A stretch of 64,000 bases of DNA from Dallia pectoralis (GCA_029465975.1 CM055748.1:1620762-1684761), one strand, 5' to 3'. Shown: positions 1-11,556, numbered from the stretch's first letter. A program made the numbers and translations. Notes: generated from the sequence alone by a model not told the origin.

Positions 1-46
<46 letters not shown>

Positions 47-95
47 TCGCCCTCTCTCTCTCTCCCCCTCTCTCCCTCTCTCTCCCTTCTCTCCC

Positions 96-142
<47 letters not shown>

Positions 143-222
143 TCTCTCCCCCTCTCTCTCTCTCTCTCTCTCTCCCTCTCTCCACCTCTCCCTCTCTCTC
201 CACCTCTCTCTCTCTCTCCATA
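1..222. repeat. (TC)n microsatellite
   Basis: An imperfect TC dinucleotide tract begins at the window edge and ends near 222, with CCCC and CACTC interruptions. It probably extends beyond the window. Confidence 0.95.
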
Positions 223-354
223 GCAGTGTAAACACACAGCTTCACAGGAATGTTGGACTCCCTGACCCCACTGCAAACACTCTGGTGCAGTTCACTCGGT
301 TCAGCCTGGCCGCGTTGTGCTCCGAGTGCCGTCAGCCCCGCTCTCCTCTCAGCG

Positions 355-596
355 CCAGAGAGACACGGAAAGAGAGTGAGCGAGAGAGACAGAGAGGGGG
401 GGTAGAGAAGGACGGAGACACAGGGAGAAAGAGAAAGATGGAAAGAGAGAAACAGAAAGGGAGCGAGAAAGACTTTGTGAGAGAGAGAAAGTGGAATAGA
501 GGAGAAGGAAGAGGCACGGAGATAGAAACAGAGAACGAGAGAGACAAACAGAAAGGCAGATGGTGGGAGAGAAAAATGGAGATAGAGGGGATATAT
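355..596. repeat. GA-rich low-complexity tract
   Basis: A degenerate purine-rich stretch (GAGAGA, GAAAGA and ACAGA words) lies about 130 bases after the TC tract at 1-222. The two could pair with each other in single-stranded form. Short open frames on both strands here have low-complexity composition and are not credible genes. Confidence 0.85.
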
Positions 597-889
597 TTTT
601 TCCTGTTCTCTCTTTCCATAGCGGGTGGTGACACCATTGTGTGCAGGCTCTGCCCCCACCCCCCACCCAACTCTCCTCGTAACTGTCACTCTTCACAAAC
701 CTCCATTATGTCCACACAGAGCCCCACCACAGCGGACGGCAGTTCCTGGAAATATGGTACACGATACTAAGACCCAGGTAGTTTCCCCCCATTGGCAGTT
801 GGTTGGTCACTGATAGGCAGCTGCGAAGCAACGAAGAGAAGTTGGTCGCTCAGTGGTGGAGTGCAGGCCTAGTGTGTGCTTCACCCCAG

Positions 890-962
890 GTTGCTCAAGC
901 AAATTTGTTCTCAGTCGGCCGACCAAATTTGTTCTCAGTCGGTTAAATCAAAACTTTTTTTT
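890..962 (+). mobile_element. Possible SINE 3' tail fragment, duplicated
   Basis: The phrase AATTTGTTCTCAGTCGG occurs twice about 27 bases apart and is followed by GTTAAATCAAAAC. This resembles the end of the tRNA-derived SINE at 62875-63003, which has AATTTGTTCTCAATCGG and then GGTTAAAT. It looks like a small, partly duplicated tail. No tRNA-like head is visible, so confidence is modest. Confidence 0.4.
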
Positions 963-1057
963 TGCCGTACTGATTTTTGTATTTTCCGGTGGTTCTGACG
1001 TCTCCCTTCCAGAGATTGGGAAACATATCTTTCTGTTTCGTAGAACACGTCACACAT

Positions 1058-1717
1058 CGTGTATCTTTTTGTGGCGTGGTACATCGCGTATCTTTTTGTG
1101 GCGTGGTACATCGCGTATCTTTTTGTGGCGTGGTACATCGCGTATCTTTTTGTGGCGTGGTACGTCGCGTATCTTTTTGTGGCGGGGTACGTCGCGTATC
1201 TTTTTGTGGCGTGGTACGTCGCGTATCTTTTTGTGGCGTGGTACATCGCGTATCTTTTTGTGGCGTGGTACATCGCGTATCTTTTTGTGGCGTGGTACAT
1301 CGCGTATCTTTTTGTGGCGTGGTACATCGCGTGTCTTTTTGTGGCGTGGTACATCGCGTATCTTTTTGTGGCGTGGTACATCGTGTATCTTTTTGTGGCG
1401 TGGTACATCGCGTATCTTTTTGTGGCGTGGTACATCGTGTATCTTTTTGTGGCGTGGTACATCGCGTATCTTTTTGTGGCGTGGTACATCGCGTATCTTT
1501 TTGTGGCGTGGTACGTCGCGTATCTTTTTGTGGCGTGGTACATCGCGTATCTTTTTGTGGCGTGGTACGTCGCGTATCTTTTTGTGGCGTGGTACATCGC
1601 GTATCTTTTTGTGGCGTGGTACGTCGCGTATCTTTTTGTGGCGTGGTACATCGCGAATCTTTTTGTGGCGTGGTACGTCGCGTATCTTTTTGTGGCGTGG
1701 TACGTCGCGTGTCTTTG
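1058..1717. repeat. 27-bp minisatellite, about 24 copies
   Basis: The unit contains CGTATCTTTTTGTGGCGTGG followed by TACATCG or TACGTCG. Because 27 is a multiple of three and the unit lacks stops, several frames stay open on both strands; these are not genes. Nearly all unit-to-unit differences are at CpG positions (ACATCG versus ACGTCG, CGCG versus CGTG). Confidence 0.96.
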
Positions 1718-2586
1718 TTCATCACCAGCAGACGGACAAACATGAGTGGATCAGCTGAAGTTAGATCCAAGCAGACAGCATCTGTCGGTGTGTAAATTCT
1801 AAAATGATTGTTTGACCTCGTCGTTTACTCTCGCTTTTTCTCCTGGTCTTTTTATTTCGGCGCCTGCTTTCTCCCGCTCACTGTCTCGTTCTGGGCCAGA
1901 TGGAGCGGGATCAGCTCAGAAATGACACGCGTGTGTTATCTTTTACACACGTGCACAGAAAAACAGATCCGTGCTGGCAGGCGTGCACTATGACCTGCTG
2001 ATCTTTAACCTGTCTGTGGGCGGAGCTGCCAGGCAGGCGCTGTGAGCCACACATTTATCCCACCAGGGAATCTCTCATACGATGAACAGGTGTGACTTGT
2101 TTCGCTATTATTCACTGTAATATCTCATTCCCTAATGACCAATCACCTCCCTATTCATCACAACTCACCCGGAGACTTTGTTCACTGTTGAGATGCAAAT
2201 GACGTGTACGTACTTTCTTATCTTTTGATTGAGATATTATGTAGTGTTCTCTTTTTGACCCCAAATATAATTTCTCTCCATTAATCCAAGTATGGATGAT
2301 ACCATGTATGTAAACTCCCACAGGGGTGGCCTGCTCCCTCTAAGAATGACTTGACTGTCTCGGTTCCATTTTGAGGCTGTGCTCTGTCTGTAGAGATGGT
2401 TGGGTAGGATGGGGGCCGAGCAGCTAGCGCCTATGTCTCTAAGCTTTGGAGTCCTGGAGCCAGAGATACCTGAACAAAGAGACTGATTGTGTTGGCGCCA
2501 CACCAGGAGTACGATCTCTGTGAACCGTCATTTCACAGAGAAAAGGGCAGTGTTCAGCCGAAGGGAAGAATGGAGGGAAGAGAGAG
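1718..2586. other. Unique sequence, no gene seen
   Basis: Complex, non-repetitive sequence without a convincing coding region, splice-site pair or RNA gene. It separates two minisatellites. Confidence 0.6.
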
Positions 2587-3413
2587 AGGGATGGAGGGAG
2601 AATGGAAGGAGAATGGAAGGAGAATGGAAGAAGAATGGAAGGAGAATGGAAGGAGAATGGAAGGAGTATGGAAGGAGTATGGAAGGAGAATGGAAGGAGA
2701 ATGGAAGGAGTATGGAAGGAGTATGGAAGGAGAATGGAAGGAGAATGGAAGGAGTATGGAAGGAGAATGGAAGGAGAATGGAAGGAGAATAGAAGAAGTA
2801 TGGAAGGAGTATGGAAGGAGTATGGAAGGAGTATGGAAGGAGAATGGAAGGAGAATGGAAGGAGTATGGAAGAAGAATGGAAGGAGTATGGAAGGAGTAT
2901 GGAAGAAGAATGGAAGGAGTATGGAAGGAGAATGGAAGGAGAATGGAAGGAGTATGGAAGGAGAATGGAAGGAGTATGGAAGGAGAATGGAAGGAGTATG
3001 GAAGGAGTATGGAAGGAGTATGGAATGAGTATGGAAGGAGTATGGAAGAAGAATGGAAGGAGTATGGAAGGAGAATAGAAGAAGTATGGAAGGAGTATGG
3101 AAGGAGTATGGAAGGAGAATGGAAGGAGAATGGAAGGAGTATGGAAGAAGAATGGAAGGAGTATGGAAGGAGTATGGAAGAAGAATGGAAGGAGTATGGA
3201 AGGAGTATGGAAGGAGAATGGAAGGAGAATGGAAGGAGTATGGAAGGAGAATGGAAGGAGTATGGAAGGAGAATGGAAGGAGAATGGAAGGAGTATGGAA
3301 GAAGAATGGAAGGAGTATGGAAGGAGAATAGAAGAAGTATGGAAGGAGTATGGAAGGAGAATAGAAGAAGTATGGAAGGAGTATGGAAGGAGTATGGAAG
3401 GAGAATGGAAGGC
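2587..3413. repeat. 11-bp minisatellite, about 75 copies
   Basis: The unit is ATGGAAGGAGA or ATGGAAGGAGT, with rare ATGGAAGAAGA and ATAGAAGAAGT variants. One strand is almost all purine apart from the T residues. Open frames of about 100-330 codons on both strands arise because no frame of the 33-base (three-unit) period has a stop. Confidence 0.97.
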
Positions 3414-3765
3414 AGAGAGTGACTTTTCCCATCTGGTTTCTCTCACATGATCTTTTTAAAAACAGCAATACCACAGCACAGCTCAGCAAGTCATCCTTTT
3501 CTGTGGACTTTATTTGCCATGCACTCTATTTGCCATGTTCTCTGTTATAAACAATGTTTTGTCATGTATATAAGGACTGGTTTTGCTGGGGAGAACTTGA
3601 TTGATCAGAACCGTAACCCTGTTTTATTTAGTGTGTGATGCTCTCTGGAGAAACATTGAGAAGCTCTGACCTCTACTGGTGACTCCTGGCCAGTCCAGAG
3701 GCTTTATGACTGATAAAAGCATTAAAGACATTCCGAGATTCTTGCTCACTGGTTATAAAATCCTC
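3414..3765. other. Unique sequence, no gene seen
   Basis: Short unique stretch between the 11-bp array and a Tc1-like element. It contains no supported feature. Confidence 0.55.
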
Positions 3766-4850
3766 ACTGTTAGGTCAGAATTGCTCCTTGTAAACTGTGT
3801 ATGAGACAAAACATTATGGCCACAAATATGCCTAATATGCTGTTGGTCCTTCGCGTGCGACCAAAACAGTCCCTACCCCCCCAAAGCATGGACCCCTGAA
3901 GAAGTCCTCTAGCATCTGGCACCAAGACATTAACAGGAGATCCTTCAAGTCCAGTAAGTAGTGGAGCCGTTGTGGATCGGTTCTGTTGGTCCATCACATC
4001 CCACAGATGCTCTATTGGATTGAGATCTGGGAGTCCAGAGCAACTGAACCCTTCATGGTGTTCCTCAAACCATTCCTGTATTATGTGTGCTGTGTGGAAG
4101 GGCACATTATCATCATCATTATCACTGTCATCACAAACGCTAAGATCCGTTCACCCATGTCATGTCTCGCCAAAACATTTAGGTTGGAATCAAACATCTC
4201 AAATTTGGAACTCAGGAATGATTTCCATTTCCTGGCTTGTTCTTTTTTGGTGCCTCTTGTTGTTTCTCTTTGTTTATTTGAGGTGTTCTTGCCTTTACAC
4301 GGACTACTAGAGTACAGACAAGAATAGTCTTCTTTTTACTTACCCTACCACGTCACACACAACTGATAATTGCATTGACAAAAATCCGATCCTGACTAGT
4401 ATCCAGTCCCTGTGATGAAAAACATCCCCAGAGCATGATGCTGCCGCCATCATGCTTCACCATAAGGATCGTATTTGGGAGATGACAATGGTTGCCTGGT
4501 TAAATCTTGGTTTAATCGGAGCAGATTATCTTGATTCTTATAGTCTAGGCTATATTAACTGTTATGAGCTATCCATCTAGCCACACTACCCTGACGACCA
4601 GTTTTGTGGAGTGCTGGAGAGATTGTTGTCCTTCTGGAACATTCTCTCATCTCTACATAGCTCTGTCAGAATCATCATTGGGTTCTTGGTCACCTCATCG
4701 ACCAAGGCCCTTCTCCCCAGATGTTTTATTTTGGCCAGGCAGCCAGCAATAGGAAGAGTGTAGGGCAAACGTCTATTAATAGTTCTTGGGGATGTTTCAT
4801 GCTGCATACATTTCTTGGTACGCTTCCCCAGATCTGTGCCTTGACACAAT
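3766..4850 (-). mobile_element. Decayed Tc1/mariner-like transposon
   Basis: Read on the minus strand this region keeps scattered pieces of a Tc1-like transposase in the right order. Around 4590-4850 lies a helix-turn-helix-like part with DEVTKNPMMILTEL. Around 4390-4460 lies the core phrase GGSIMLWGCFSS. Around 3980-4105 lies the end of the DDE domain with PDLNPIEHLWDVMDQ. In intact elements these belong to one protein of about 340 residues. Here they sit in different frames with stops between them, and 4110-4340 does not match clearly and may be an insertion or a piece of another copy. I did not find terminal inverted repeats. The element is dead as a coding unit. Confidence 0.85.
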
Positions 4851-4954
4851 TCAATCTCGGAGCTCCACAGACAATTTACTCAACTTCATGGCTTGACCTT
4901 TTCTCTTTCATGCGCAGTGCTGAAAAATAATGGTGACCACACAAAATATTGACA

Positions 4955-5012
4955 CGTATGTATGTAGGCGTGTATGTACGTCAGCATGTATGTATGCATG
5001 CATGTATGTACT
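4955..5012. repeat. ATGT-type tetranucleotide microsatellite
   Basis: Imperfect TATG/CATG/TACG words repeat about every four bases. Confidence 0.75.
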
Positions 5013-5171
5013 GGTGCTTGCCTGTCTTAGGTACGTACCAAAACAAGCGTCTGCAACTAAGCAGACAGTCAAAGAGAACCAGATGGCTGGAAATCTAGAA
5101 TGCTAAATTATTCATTCAGGTTTGGGCCTTGGGATGGATGGAGCTAGCTCACTGGATGAGTATACTGGGAA

Positions 5172-5222
5172 AAAGATTAGGGGGTGGTGGTGGTGGGGGG
5201 GGGGGAGGAGGGGCGAGGGGGG
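5172..5222 (+). repeat. G-rich tract with quadruplex potential
   Basis: GGTGGTGGTGG is followed by a run of about 12 G, then GAGGAGGGG and GAGGGGGG. At least four G runs of three or more lie within 50 bases. Confidence 0.75.
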
Positions 5223-5511
5223 CAGTAGATAGTATGTCTAGATCCACGGTGCTCTGCACTCTATAACACGTTCTGTGTTCATGTAAATGGTACCAACATG
5301 ATCCCATACACTGTTTCAGAGATGCTTTTCCCGTGTGGCACTTAATGAATAGGTGAATAATCCATCAAACACATGGCACCTTTAGCCTTTTGTTTTAATA
5401 TATGAGTAGGACAGACCTACGTACGTATGTTTCTTTTGTATATATGAGTGCATGCACACGGCACTCCCTGAGCTTTTACCTGTACTCTATAATTCTTGCT
5501 CTGAGATATAC

Positions 5512-5513
5512 AA

Positions 5514-5600
<87 letters not shown>
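5512..5600. repeat. (CA)n microsatellite
   Basis: A nearly pure CA tract with one ACAACAC interruption near 5543. Confidence 0.97.
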
Positions 5601-5603
<3 letters not shown>

Positions 5604-5739
5604 CAGACACTCTTCTGTGGAAGGCTCAGGGGAAATAGAGCAGAGAGGAAGCTACGTGCCTACACCAACCAGGGACTGTCTAGTGTCATGGCAACCAGTA
5701 AGGATTACCCCACCTTCCCATCATCTGAAGGACAGGGGT

Positions 5740-6188
5740 GGAGACAGACACTCACAGAAGGACAGAGAGACGGACAAACACAGAAACACAGAAACACACC
5801 TAAAGACAAAGAGACAGAATGGCACACATAAACAGGTAGACAGACACACACACCCAGAAACACATAAACACGCCTAAAGACAGAGTGACAGTGACACACA
5901 CAAACAGGTAGAGAGACACACACACACAGGACAGAAACACACCTAAAGACAGAGAGACAGTGACACACACAAACAGGTAGACACACACACACACACACAC
6001 AGAAGGACAGAAACACACCTAAAGACAGAGAGACAGTGTGACACACATAAAGACAGACGCACGAAAACAGGTGCACAGACAGAAACACAGAAATGCATAA
6101 ACACGCCTAAAGACTGAGAGACAGAGTGACACCATAAAGACAGAGAAGCACACAATGAAACACATAGAATGACACAAAGAAAGACTGA
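5740..6188. repeat. Degenerate 70-90-bp tandem repeat
   Basis: The phrase CCTAAAGAC(A/T)GAG recurs near 5800, 5874, 5944, 6020 and 6108 with ACACACA and AACAGGTAGA filler between. It grades into the tighter array that follows. Confidence 0.8.
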
Positions 6189-6993
6189 GGCACACTCAGA
6201 AGGACAGAGAGACAGAGTGATACACACACTCAGAAGGACAGAGAGACAGAGTGATACACACACTCAGAAGGACAGAGAGACAGAGTGATACACACACTCA
6301 GAAAGACAGAGACAGAGTGATACACACATTCAGAAGGACAGAGACAGAGTGATACACACACTCAGAAAGACAGAGACAGAGTGATATACACACTCAGAAG
6401 GACAGAGAGACAGAGTGATACACACTCAGAAAGACAAAGACAGAGTGATACACACACTCAGAAAGACAGAGACAGAGTGATACACACACTCAGAAAGACA
6501 GAGACAGAGTGATACACACACTCAGAAAGACAGAGACAGAGTGATACACACACTCAGAAGGACAGAGAGACAGAGTGATACACACACTCAGAAAGACAGA
6601 GACAGAGTGATACACACACTCAGAAGGACAGAGAGACAGAGTGATACACACACTCAGAAAGACAGAGACAGAGTGATACACACACTCAGAAAGACAGAGA
6701 CAGAGTGATACACACACTCAGAAAGACAGAGACAGAGTGACACTCACACTCAGAAAGACAGAGAGACAGAGTGATACACACACTCAGAAAGACAGAGACA
6801 GAGTGATACACACACTCAGAAAGACAGAGACAGAGTGATACACACACTCAGAAAGACAGAGAGACAGAGTGATACAGACACTCAGAAAGACATAGACAGA
6901 GTGATACACACATTCAGAAGGACAGAGACAGAGTGATACACACACTCAGAAAGACAGAGAGACAGAGTGATACAGACACTCAGAAAGACATGA
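6189..6993. repeat. 32/34-bp minisatellite, about 25 copies
   Basis: The unit carries CACACTCAGAAAGACAGAGA and then CAGAGTGATACA. An optional extra GA gives two length classes, 32 and 34 bp, interspersed along the array. The first base of the motif is near 6192. Confidence 0.93.
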
Positions 6994-8220
6994 TGGGAGT
7001 TGTTTGTTCAGCCCCACTATAGACATAAACTCAGTAGACCAACACAGTAGCTCTTCCTTTCATTGCCTGAGTAACCAGGAAAGCAGGTAGAAATGAAAGC
7101 TATACGTCTGTGAAGTTGAGGGGCTGCGTAGTCCTACGTATCGTGTTTGTATAATCGTGTTCATGACTAAATTAAAAGTAAGAATGTCTGTCAGGGTAAA
7201 GTGAAGACTAGAGCATGGCTTATGACACACAGTTCTGGTTACACAGCCATTACTCAGAATGCAAATGCAAAAAAAATACTTTTATTACTGAAGGCTCTCG
7301 AGCAAGGACAGAATAACGCACTGTAATAAAATAAACCGACGGGCCGAGAATAGATGAGAGCTTTTTTCTTTCTGTCTTTTTTGACTCCGGTCCCGGAATA
7401 GATCAGTCGTCTTGAGCAATGCTCTGAAGAAACATCTGTCAATGAGTATTTACCCTTTCATAGATTCGCTGATTTTCAAGGCACTCTGCGACTTGCCAGA
7501 ATGACTGGAATTATATTTATATTCGGGATTGTAATTGTTAAAGATAATGGCTGTAGAACTGTACGTGTTTCCTCTTTGTTTTACATTGGAGCCGCCTGAA
7601 TGTGATGTAGGACCTAAATGACTGTGCCATGCAAGAATAGTTTGGGTAAGAGATGCACATCCATCTATCCGTACAATACCTTAGGATAATAACCCTTTTA
7701 GTTATTTCTCAAAGCTTATTCACAGGACAGAGGTTTGTATCCAACTTATACCACAGTATAAAAACATCATTACAATATTCCATGAAATCTTTACTAGTTG
7801 AAATTCCGTTTTTTTCACACACCAATAACGTTTTCATGACAGTACATTTTTCAGTATTTTTGGGGGATTTTTTCTTCTTTTACTTGTGGTGTAATTCTAC
7901 GTTATTCAAGGTGAATGTTTTAAGAAATTACAATTACTGCCTATATTTCCCCAGTCTCTCTTATCTTGAGACAGTATGTAAGGTAAGGTCAACTATCAAA
8001 CTCAAGGACAGAATGACATATTTTTGAAGTTGGCTTTGGGCATTCGTTATTACCGCTAGGCTATCTGCCAGCCCTGTAAAGCACTGGGATATATTAAGCC
8101 ATCCAAATAGCCATCCAAATACACATATGGTATCCACATATACAACACAATCAATCTCCCACTCTACTAGATGGTCATTATTAAACAGTAGGCTCATTAT
8201 CTTATTTCTGAAGAGTTTGG
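6994..8220. other. Unique sequence, no gene seen
   Basis: Moderately AT-rich unique sequence. Open frames up to about 124 codons (7653-8027) show no domain and no splice context, so I leave them out. Confidence 0.55.
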
Positions 8221-8223
8221 TCT

Positions 8224-8243
8224 CTGTGTGTGTGTGTGCGTGT

Positions 8244-8293
<50 letters not shown>

Positions 8294-8387
8294 GTGTGTG
8301 TGTGTGTCTGTGTGGGGGGGGTGTGTGTGTGGGGGTTGTGTGTGTGTAGGTGTGTGTGTGTAGGTGTGTGTATATATATATATATAT
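8224..8387. repeat. Compound (GT)n / (TA)n microsatellite
   Basis: GT repeats with GTAT, GGGG and GTAGGT interruptions end in a short TATATATA run near 8372-8386. Confidence 0.95.
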
Positions 8388-9265
8388 GGAAGTTCTGGGC
8401 CTAACCGAGCCTATCCCAAATCTCTTCAGTTTTATGATGGAGAGGCTATACTGGTACTTCTAGGCGTTAGCATAACATTAATCCAGACGGGTTGGTTTGG
8501 TGAACCATGCAGGATTATTGAGAGTGTGAGAGTCACTGAGGCCTTCCTGAATAAACCTCTGCTTGGCTGCTGTAAACTGTAGGCTATTAAACAAATACAT
8601 TCATCCGTCATACGCTCTGTGTATTTGTTCCAGTGACGCGCACACGAGGCCTGTGGTGGTGTAAGCACTGCCTATTTTTAAAACCTGATTTATTTTCAAA
8701 TAAACATTTATGAATGCCGAGTTCCTGATACAGCAGAGTTTCAACAAATACAGTTAAATGGACTGTCAGACAGAAATAATGATCCCTTTGTAAACATCCA
8801 TGAAGCTGTGGCCTGATACACAACACGGTAGTCTCCCATTGGCTACAGCATTTGCCTGGCTATCCAATCACCAAGCTCCGGCCAAGTGCTACACTGCGGA
8901 CACATACATAACTATATTCACTGTGGTGACGAACGATAAAAGAGACAAATAACGCAGTTAAAGTTGTCAGGTAAATTTGCTATAACATCACATAGGAAAC
9001 AACATTTATTCCAGCCTATCTTCCTGAAGCAAAAATGCATTTCGACCTACTTCTCTGGAATGTGAGTTTATCATGATTAATTAGTAAATATACTTAACAT
9101 CCTGTCTACAGTACGGATGGCATGCTACTGATTATCTATTGATAATCTAATTGATAAACCACCAGTGTTTTAGCTTCACATTGCCTTCTTCAGGGTCATA
9201 TGAAGCTCAGAATACATATGTATCTCTGGGAGCTGATGGAGGACATACTGCATGTTGTCTACAAT
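8388..9265. other. Unique sequence, no gene seen
   Basis: Unique, AT-leaning sequence. No supported gene, RNA or repeat. Confidence 0.55.
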
Positions 9266-9345
9266 TCTATCAATCAATCACATTTATTTTATAAAGCCCT
9301 TTATAAGTTGTCACAAAATGCTTTTACAAACACCCAGCCTGAATC
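9266..9345 (+). mobile_element. Retroelement 3'-tail-like fragment
   Basis: TCAATCAATCACATTTATTT, then TATAAAGCCCTT, GTTGTCACAAAATGCTTTTACA and ACACCCAGCC resemble a 3' tail shared by dispersed SINE/LINE elements of salmonid-like fishes. Only the tail is visible. The assignment rests on remembered family resemblance and has not been searched. Confidence 0.55.
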
Positions 9346-9650
9346 CGACAGAGCACACATCCACAAGTTGAACAATAGTGTAAAAGTAAATCAGATATCT
9401 AATGCTCGCGGGTAATTGTTTTTGTTTGTTTGTTGAAATAACAATCTATTGTTTTCTAGTAATTACTCCATCCAAATAATTTCCTCTCTGCACGTGACTA
9501 TGCGTCTGTTATCTAGATTGATGGGACTCATTGAAGCACATAATGGAGAAGCGATTGCATAGACTTCTCGTCTGTCTCATTCCCGATCCACGCAGAGCAA
9601 CATCGTGGCATGGATCTTGAGCCGCTTTCTCTTCTGTTTCTTTGCTTCAG

Positions 9651-9730
9651 GAACCAAAACCAGAATCCACAGAAGCCCATGAGAAGAGGATGGAGATGCT
9701 TTTGAAGAACATCCTGATCATTTCTGGCCC
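9651..9730 (+). other. Candidate internal coding exon, unidentified
   Basis: A pyrimidine tract ending TTTCTTTGCTTCAG precedes this 80-base block and GTGAGTAG follows it, so both splice sites look good. Only one frame is open and it reads EPKPESTEAHEKRMEMLLKN and a short hydrophobic end; the other two frames contain stops. I do not recognise the protein. No clear partner exon exists nearby. An acceptor-like CTCTTCCAG at 11193-11201 would give a short in-phase terminal reading of about 15 codons, which is weak. It could equally be a non-coding exon or chance. Confidence 0.35.
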
Positions 9731-9870
9731 GTGAGTAGAATGACCCAACACTGTGATTGCCTCTCCTCACAGCTTCTACCATCTCCTCTTCTTGTTCTCT
9801 CCAGCACATGGTCATCATGGGAAAACATCAACGGAAGTCTAATTGTTCATTTTATGTATAGATCATATAT

Positions 9871-9871
9871 C

Positions 9872-9906
<35 letters not shown>

Positions 9907-9941
9907 ACACACACACGCACGTTTCTAACCCTAACCCTAAC
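9871..9941. repeat. (CA)n microsatellite with telomere-like motif
   Basis: A CA tract (9874-9917) is followed by CTAACCCTAACCCTAA at 9925-9940, two to three copies of the vertebrate telomere hexamer. It is far too short to be a telomere. Confidence 0.85.
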
Positions 9942-10138
9942 ACAAGCAATCTGTTCTATCACCTCAAAGCAAAACATGTTCAGTAATATGAGGAAAGCTA
10001 AATAATGCGGCCTCCACAAACGAGTGAAGCATCGAGCAGCTCTTTAGATATAAAGGTAGCCCTATAAATCAGACATCACTTTATCAGTCATTATCCAATG
10101 GCAGTCCTTATTACACAAATAGTCAGCGCTGGTCCGAC

Positions 10139-10440
10139 ATAACAAATGCCATTACTGTGGTACGTTTTAGCACACGGTTCCTTTTCAAACAGTTGATAGC
10201 AGCGGCTTTACAAACACGAGATCTAAAATATGTGGCGTCTGTCCGCAAGCACTTCAGACAAATAGAAATTCCCAAACTATACGGCAAGGTCTGTGAGCGA
10301 GTGGAGAGCTTGGTCAAATTAAACCCTACGCGACTACCACTGACCTGTGGTCAGGCCGTACCACGGAGCCGTACTTAAGTCAGACCATCCACTTCATCAA
10401 CGATGAGTGGGAGTTGTGCAGCAAATATATATCGTTACCA
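10139..10440 (+). mobile_element. hAT (ZBED-like) transposase fragment, frameshifted
   Basis: One frame reads through about 10157-10335 with RKHFRQIEIPKLYGKVCERV. A second frame then continues, about 10338-10430, with TTDLWSGRTTEPYLSQTIHF and INDEWELCSK. Together these follow the hAT-family layout: a segment like RKYFSE-x-x-LPxLY, the TTDxWS motif holding the first catalytic aspartate region, then a segment like the one ending DEWEL. A single frameshift lies near 10335-10340. Nothing after 10440 matches, and a minisatellite begins at about 10510, so the rest of the transposase is lost. The piece covers perhaps 100 of 600 or so residues and cannot be functional. Confidence 0.8.
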
Positions 10441-10507
10441 AAGGTGTTTCAAATGATACTGTGATATATATTTCAGTCATAGAGCCCAGTCCTAAGGTCA
10501 GACGGCG

Positions 10508-11092
10508 TGCAGGGCGGTTCTGGGGCGTGGGGGTGTAATGTGGTTCTGGGGCGTGGGGGTGTAATGTGGTTCTGGGGTGTGGGGGTGTAATGTGGTTCTG
10601 GGGCGTGGGGGTGTAATGTGGTTCTGGGGCGTGGGGGTGTAATGTGGTTCTGGGCGTGGGGGTGTAATGTGGTTCTGGGGCGTGGGGGTGTAATGTGGTT
10701 CTGGGGCGTGGGGGTGCAATGTGGTTCTGGGGCATGGGGGTGTAATGTGGTTCTGGGGTGTGGGGGTGTGATGTGGTTCTGGGGCGTGGGGGTGCAATGT
10801 GGTTCTGGGGCATGGGGGTGTGATGTGGTTCTGGGGCGTGGGGGTGTAATGTGGTTCTGGGGCGTGGGGGTGTAATGTGGTTCTGGGGTGTGGGGGTGTG
10901 ATGTGGTTCTGGGGTGTGGGGGTGTAATGTGGTTCTGGGGTGTGGGGGTGTGATGTGGTTCTGGGGTGTGGGGGTGTGATGTGGTTCAGGGGCGTGGGGG
11001 TGTGATGTGGTTCTGGGGCGTGGGGGTGTGATGTGGTTCAGGGGCGTGGGGGTGTGATGTGGTTCTGGGGCGTGGGGGTGTGATGTGGTGTC
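10508..11092 (+). repeat. 26-bp G-rich minisatellite, about 22 copies
   Basis: The unit carries GGTTCTGGGGCGTGGGGGTG followed by TAATGT or TGATGT. Several G runs per unit give strong quadruplex potential on the + strand. C/T exchange in GGGGCG versus GGGGTG is at a CpG. Confidence 0.95.
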
Positions 11093-11474
11093 CAGGGGGA
11101 CAGATGGACGAAAAACTAAGCAACTAACTGGTCAACAATGAGCAGTTTCATCTGAGTAAGACCTGGCGCGTCTATTTTCTATCTCTCTCGGTCTCTTCCA
11201 GAGATCCTACAGCACAAAGGTCTCCATTGTTCTATCTGCTGCCGTCCTGACTCCTCCCATATAGAGCAGCAGGGTTGAGTCCGACCGAGACCAGTCCAGG
11301 GGTTGGTAGATCCTCTACCTGTGTATATGGGAAGGTTATCACTTCCTCTTCTTCAATTTCCTGGTAATTCTTGGTTCATGGTTCCTTTGAGACATCGCTC
11401 TTAGAATGGTGTCCAATGAAAACAAAAACATCATAGGATTGAACCTATTTGTTACAGTTGTGATCAATTTCAAG

Positions 11475-11556
11475 CTGTTGAATCTGAACGGGTGAATCTG
11501 AACCGGTTGAATCTGAACCGGTTGAATCTCAAGCGGTTGAATCTCAAGCGGTTGAG
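11475..11556. repeat. 15-bp tandem repeat, about 5 copies
   Basis: Units GTTGAATCTGAACCG change to GTTGAATCTCAAGCG along the array. Confidence 0.9.

Noticed and set aside
853..1795. Frames of 228-301 codons with a 9-residue repeat
   Set aside because: The 27-bp unit lacks stops in several frames; five frames are open together.
2439..3489. Frames of 90-335 codons over the 11-bp array
   Set aside because: Pure repeat translation with an 11-residue period on both strands.
11193..11270. Terminal exon after the acceptor-like CTCTTCCAG
   Set aside because: It would add only about 15 codons in phase with 9651-9730, across an intron containing a hAT relic and a minisatellite, with no nearby polyadenylation signal.
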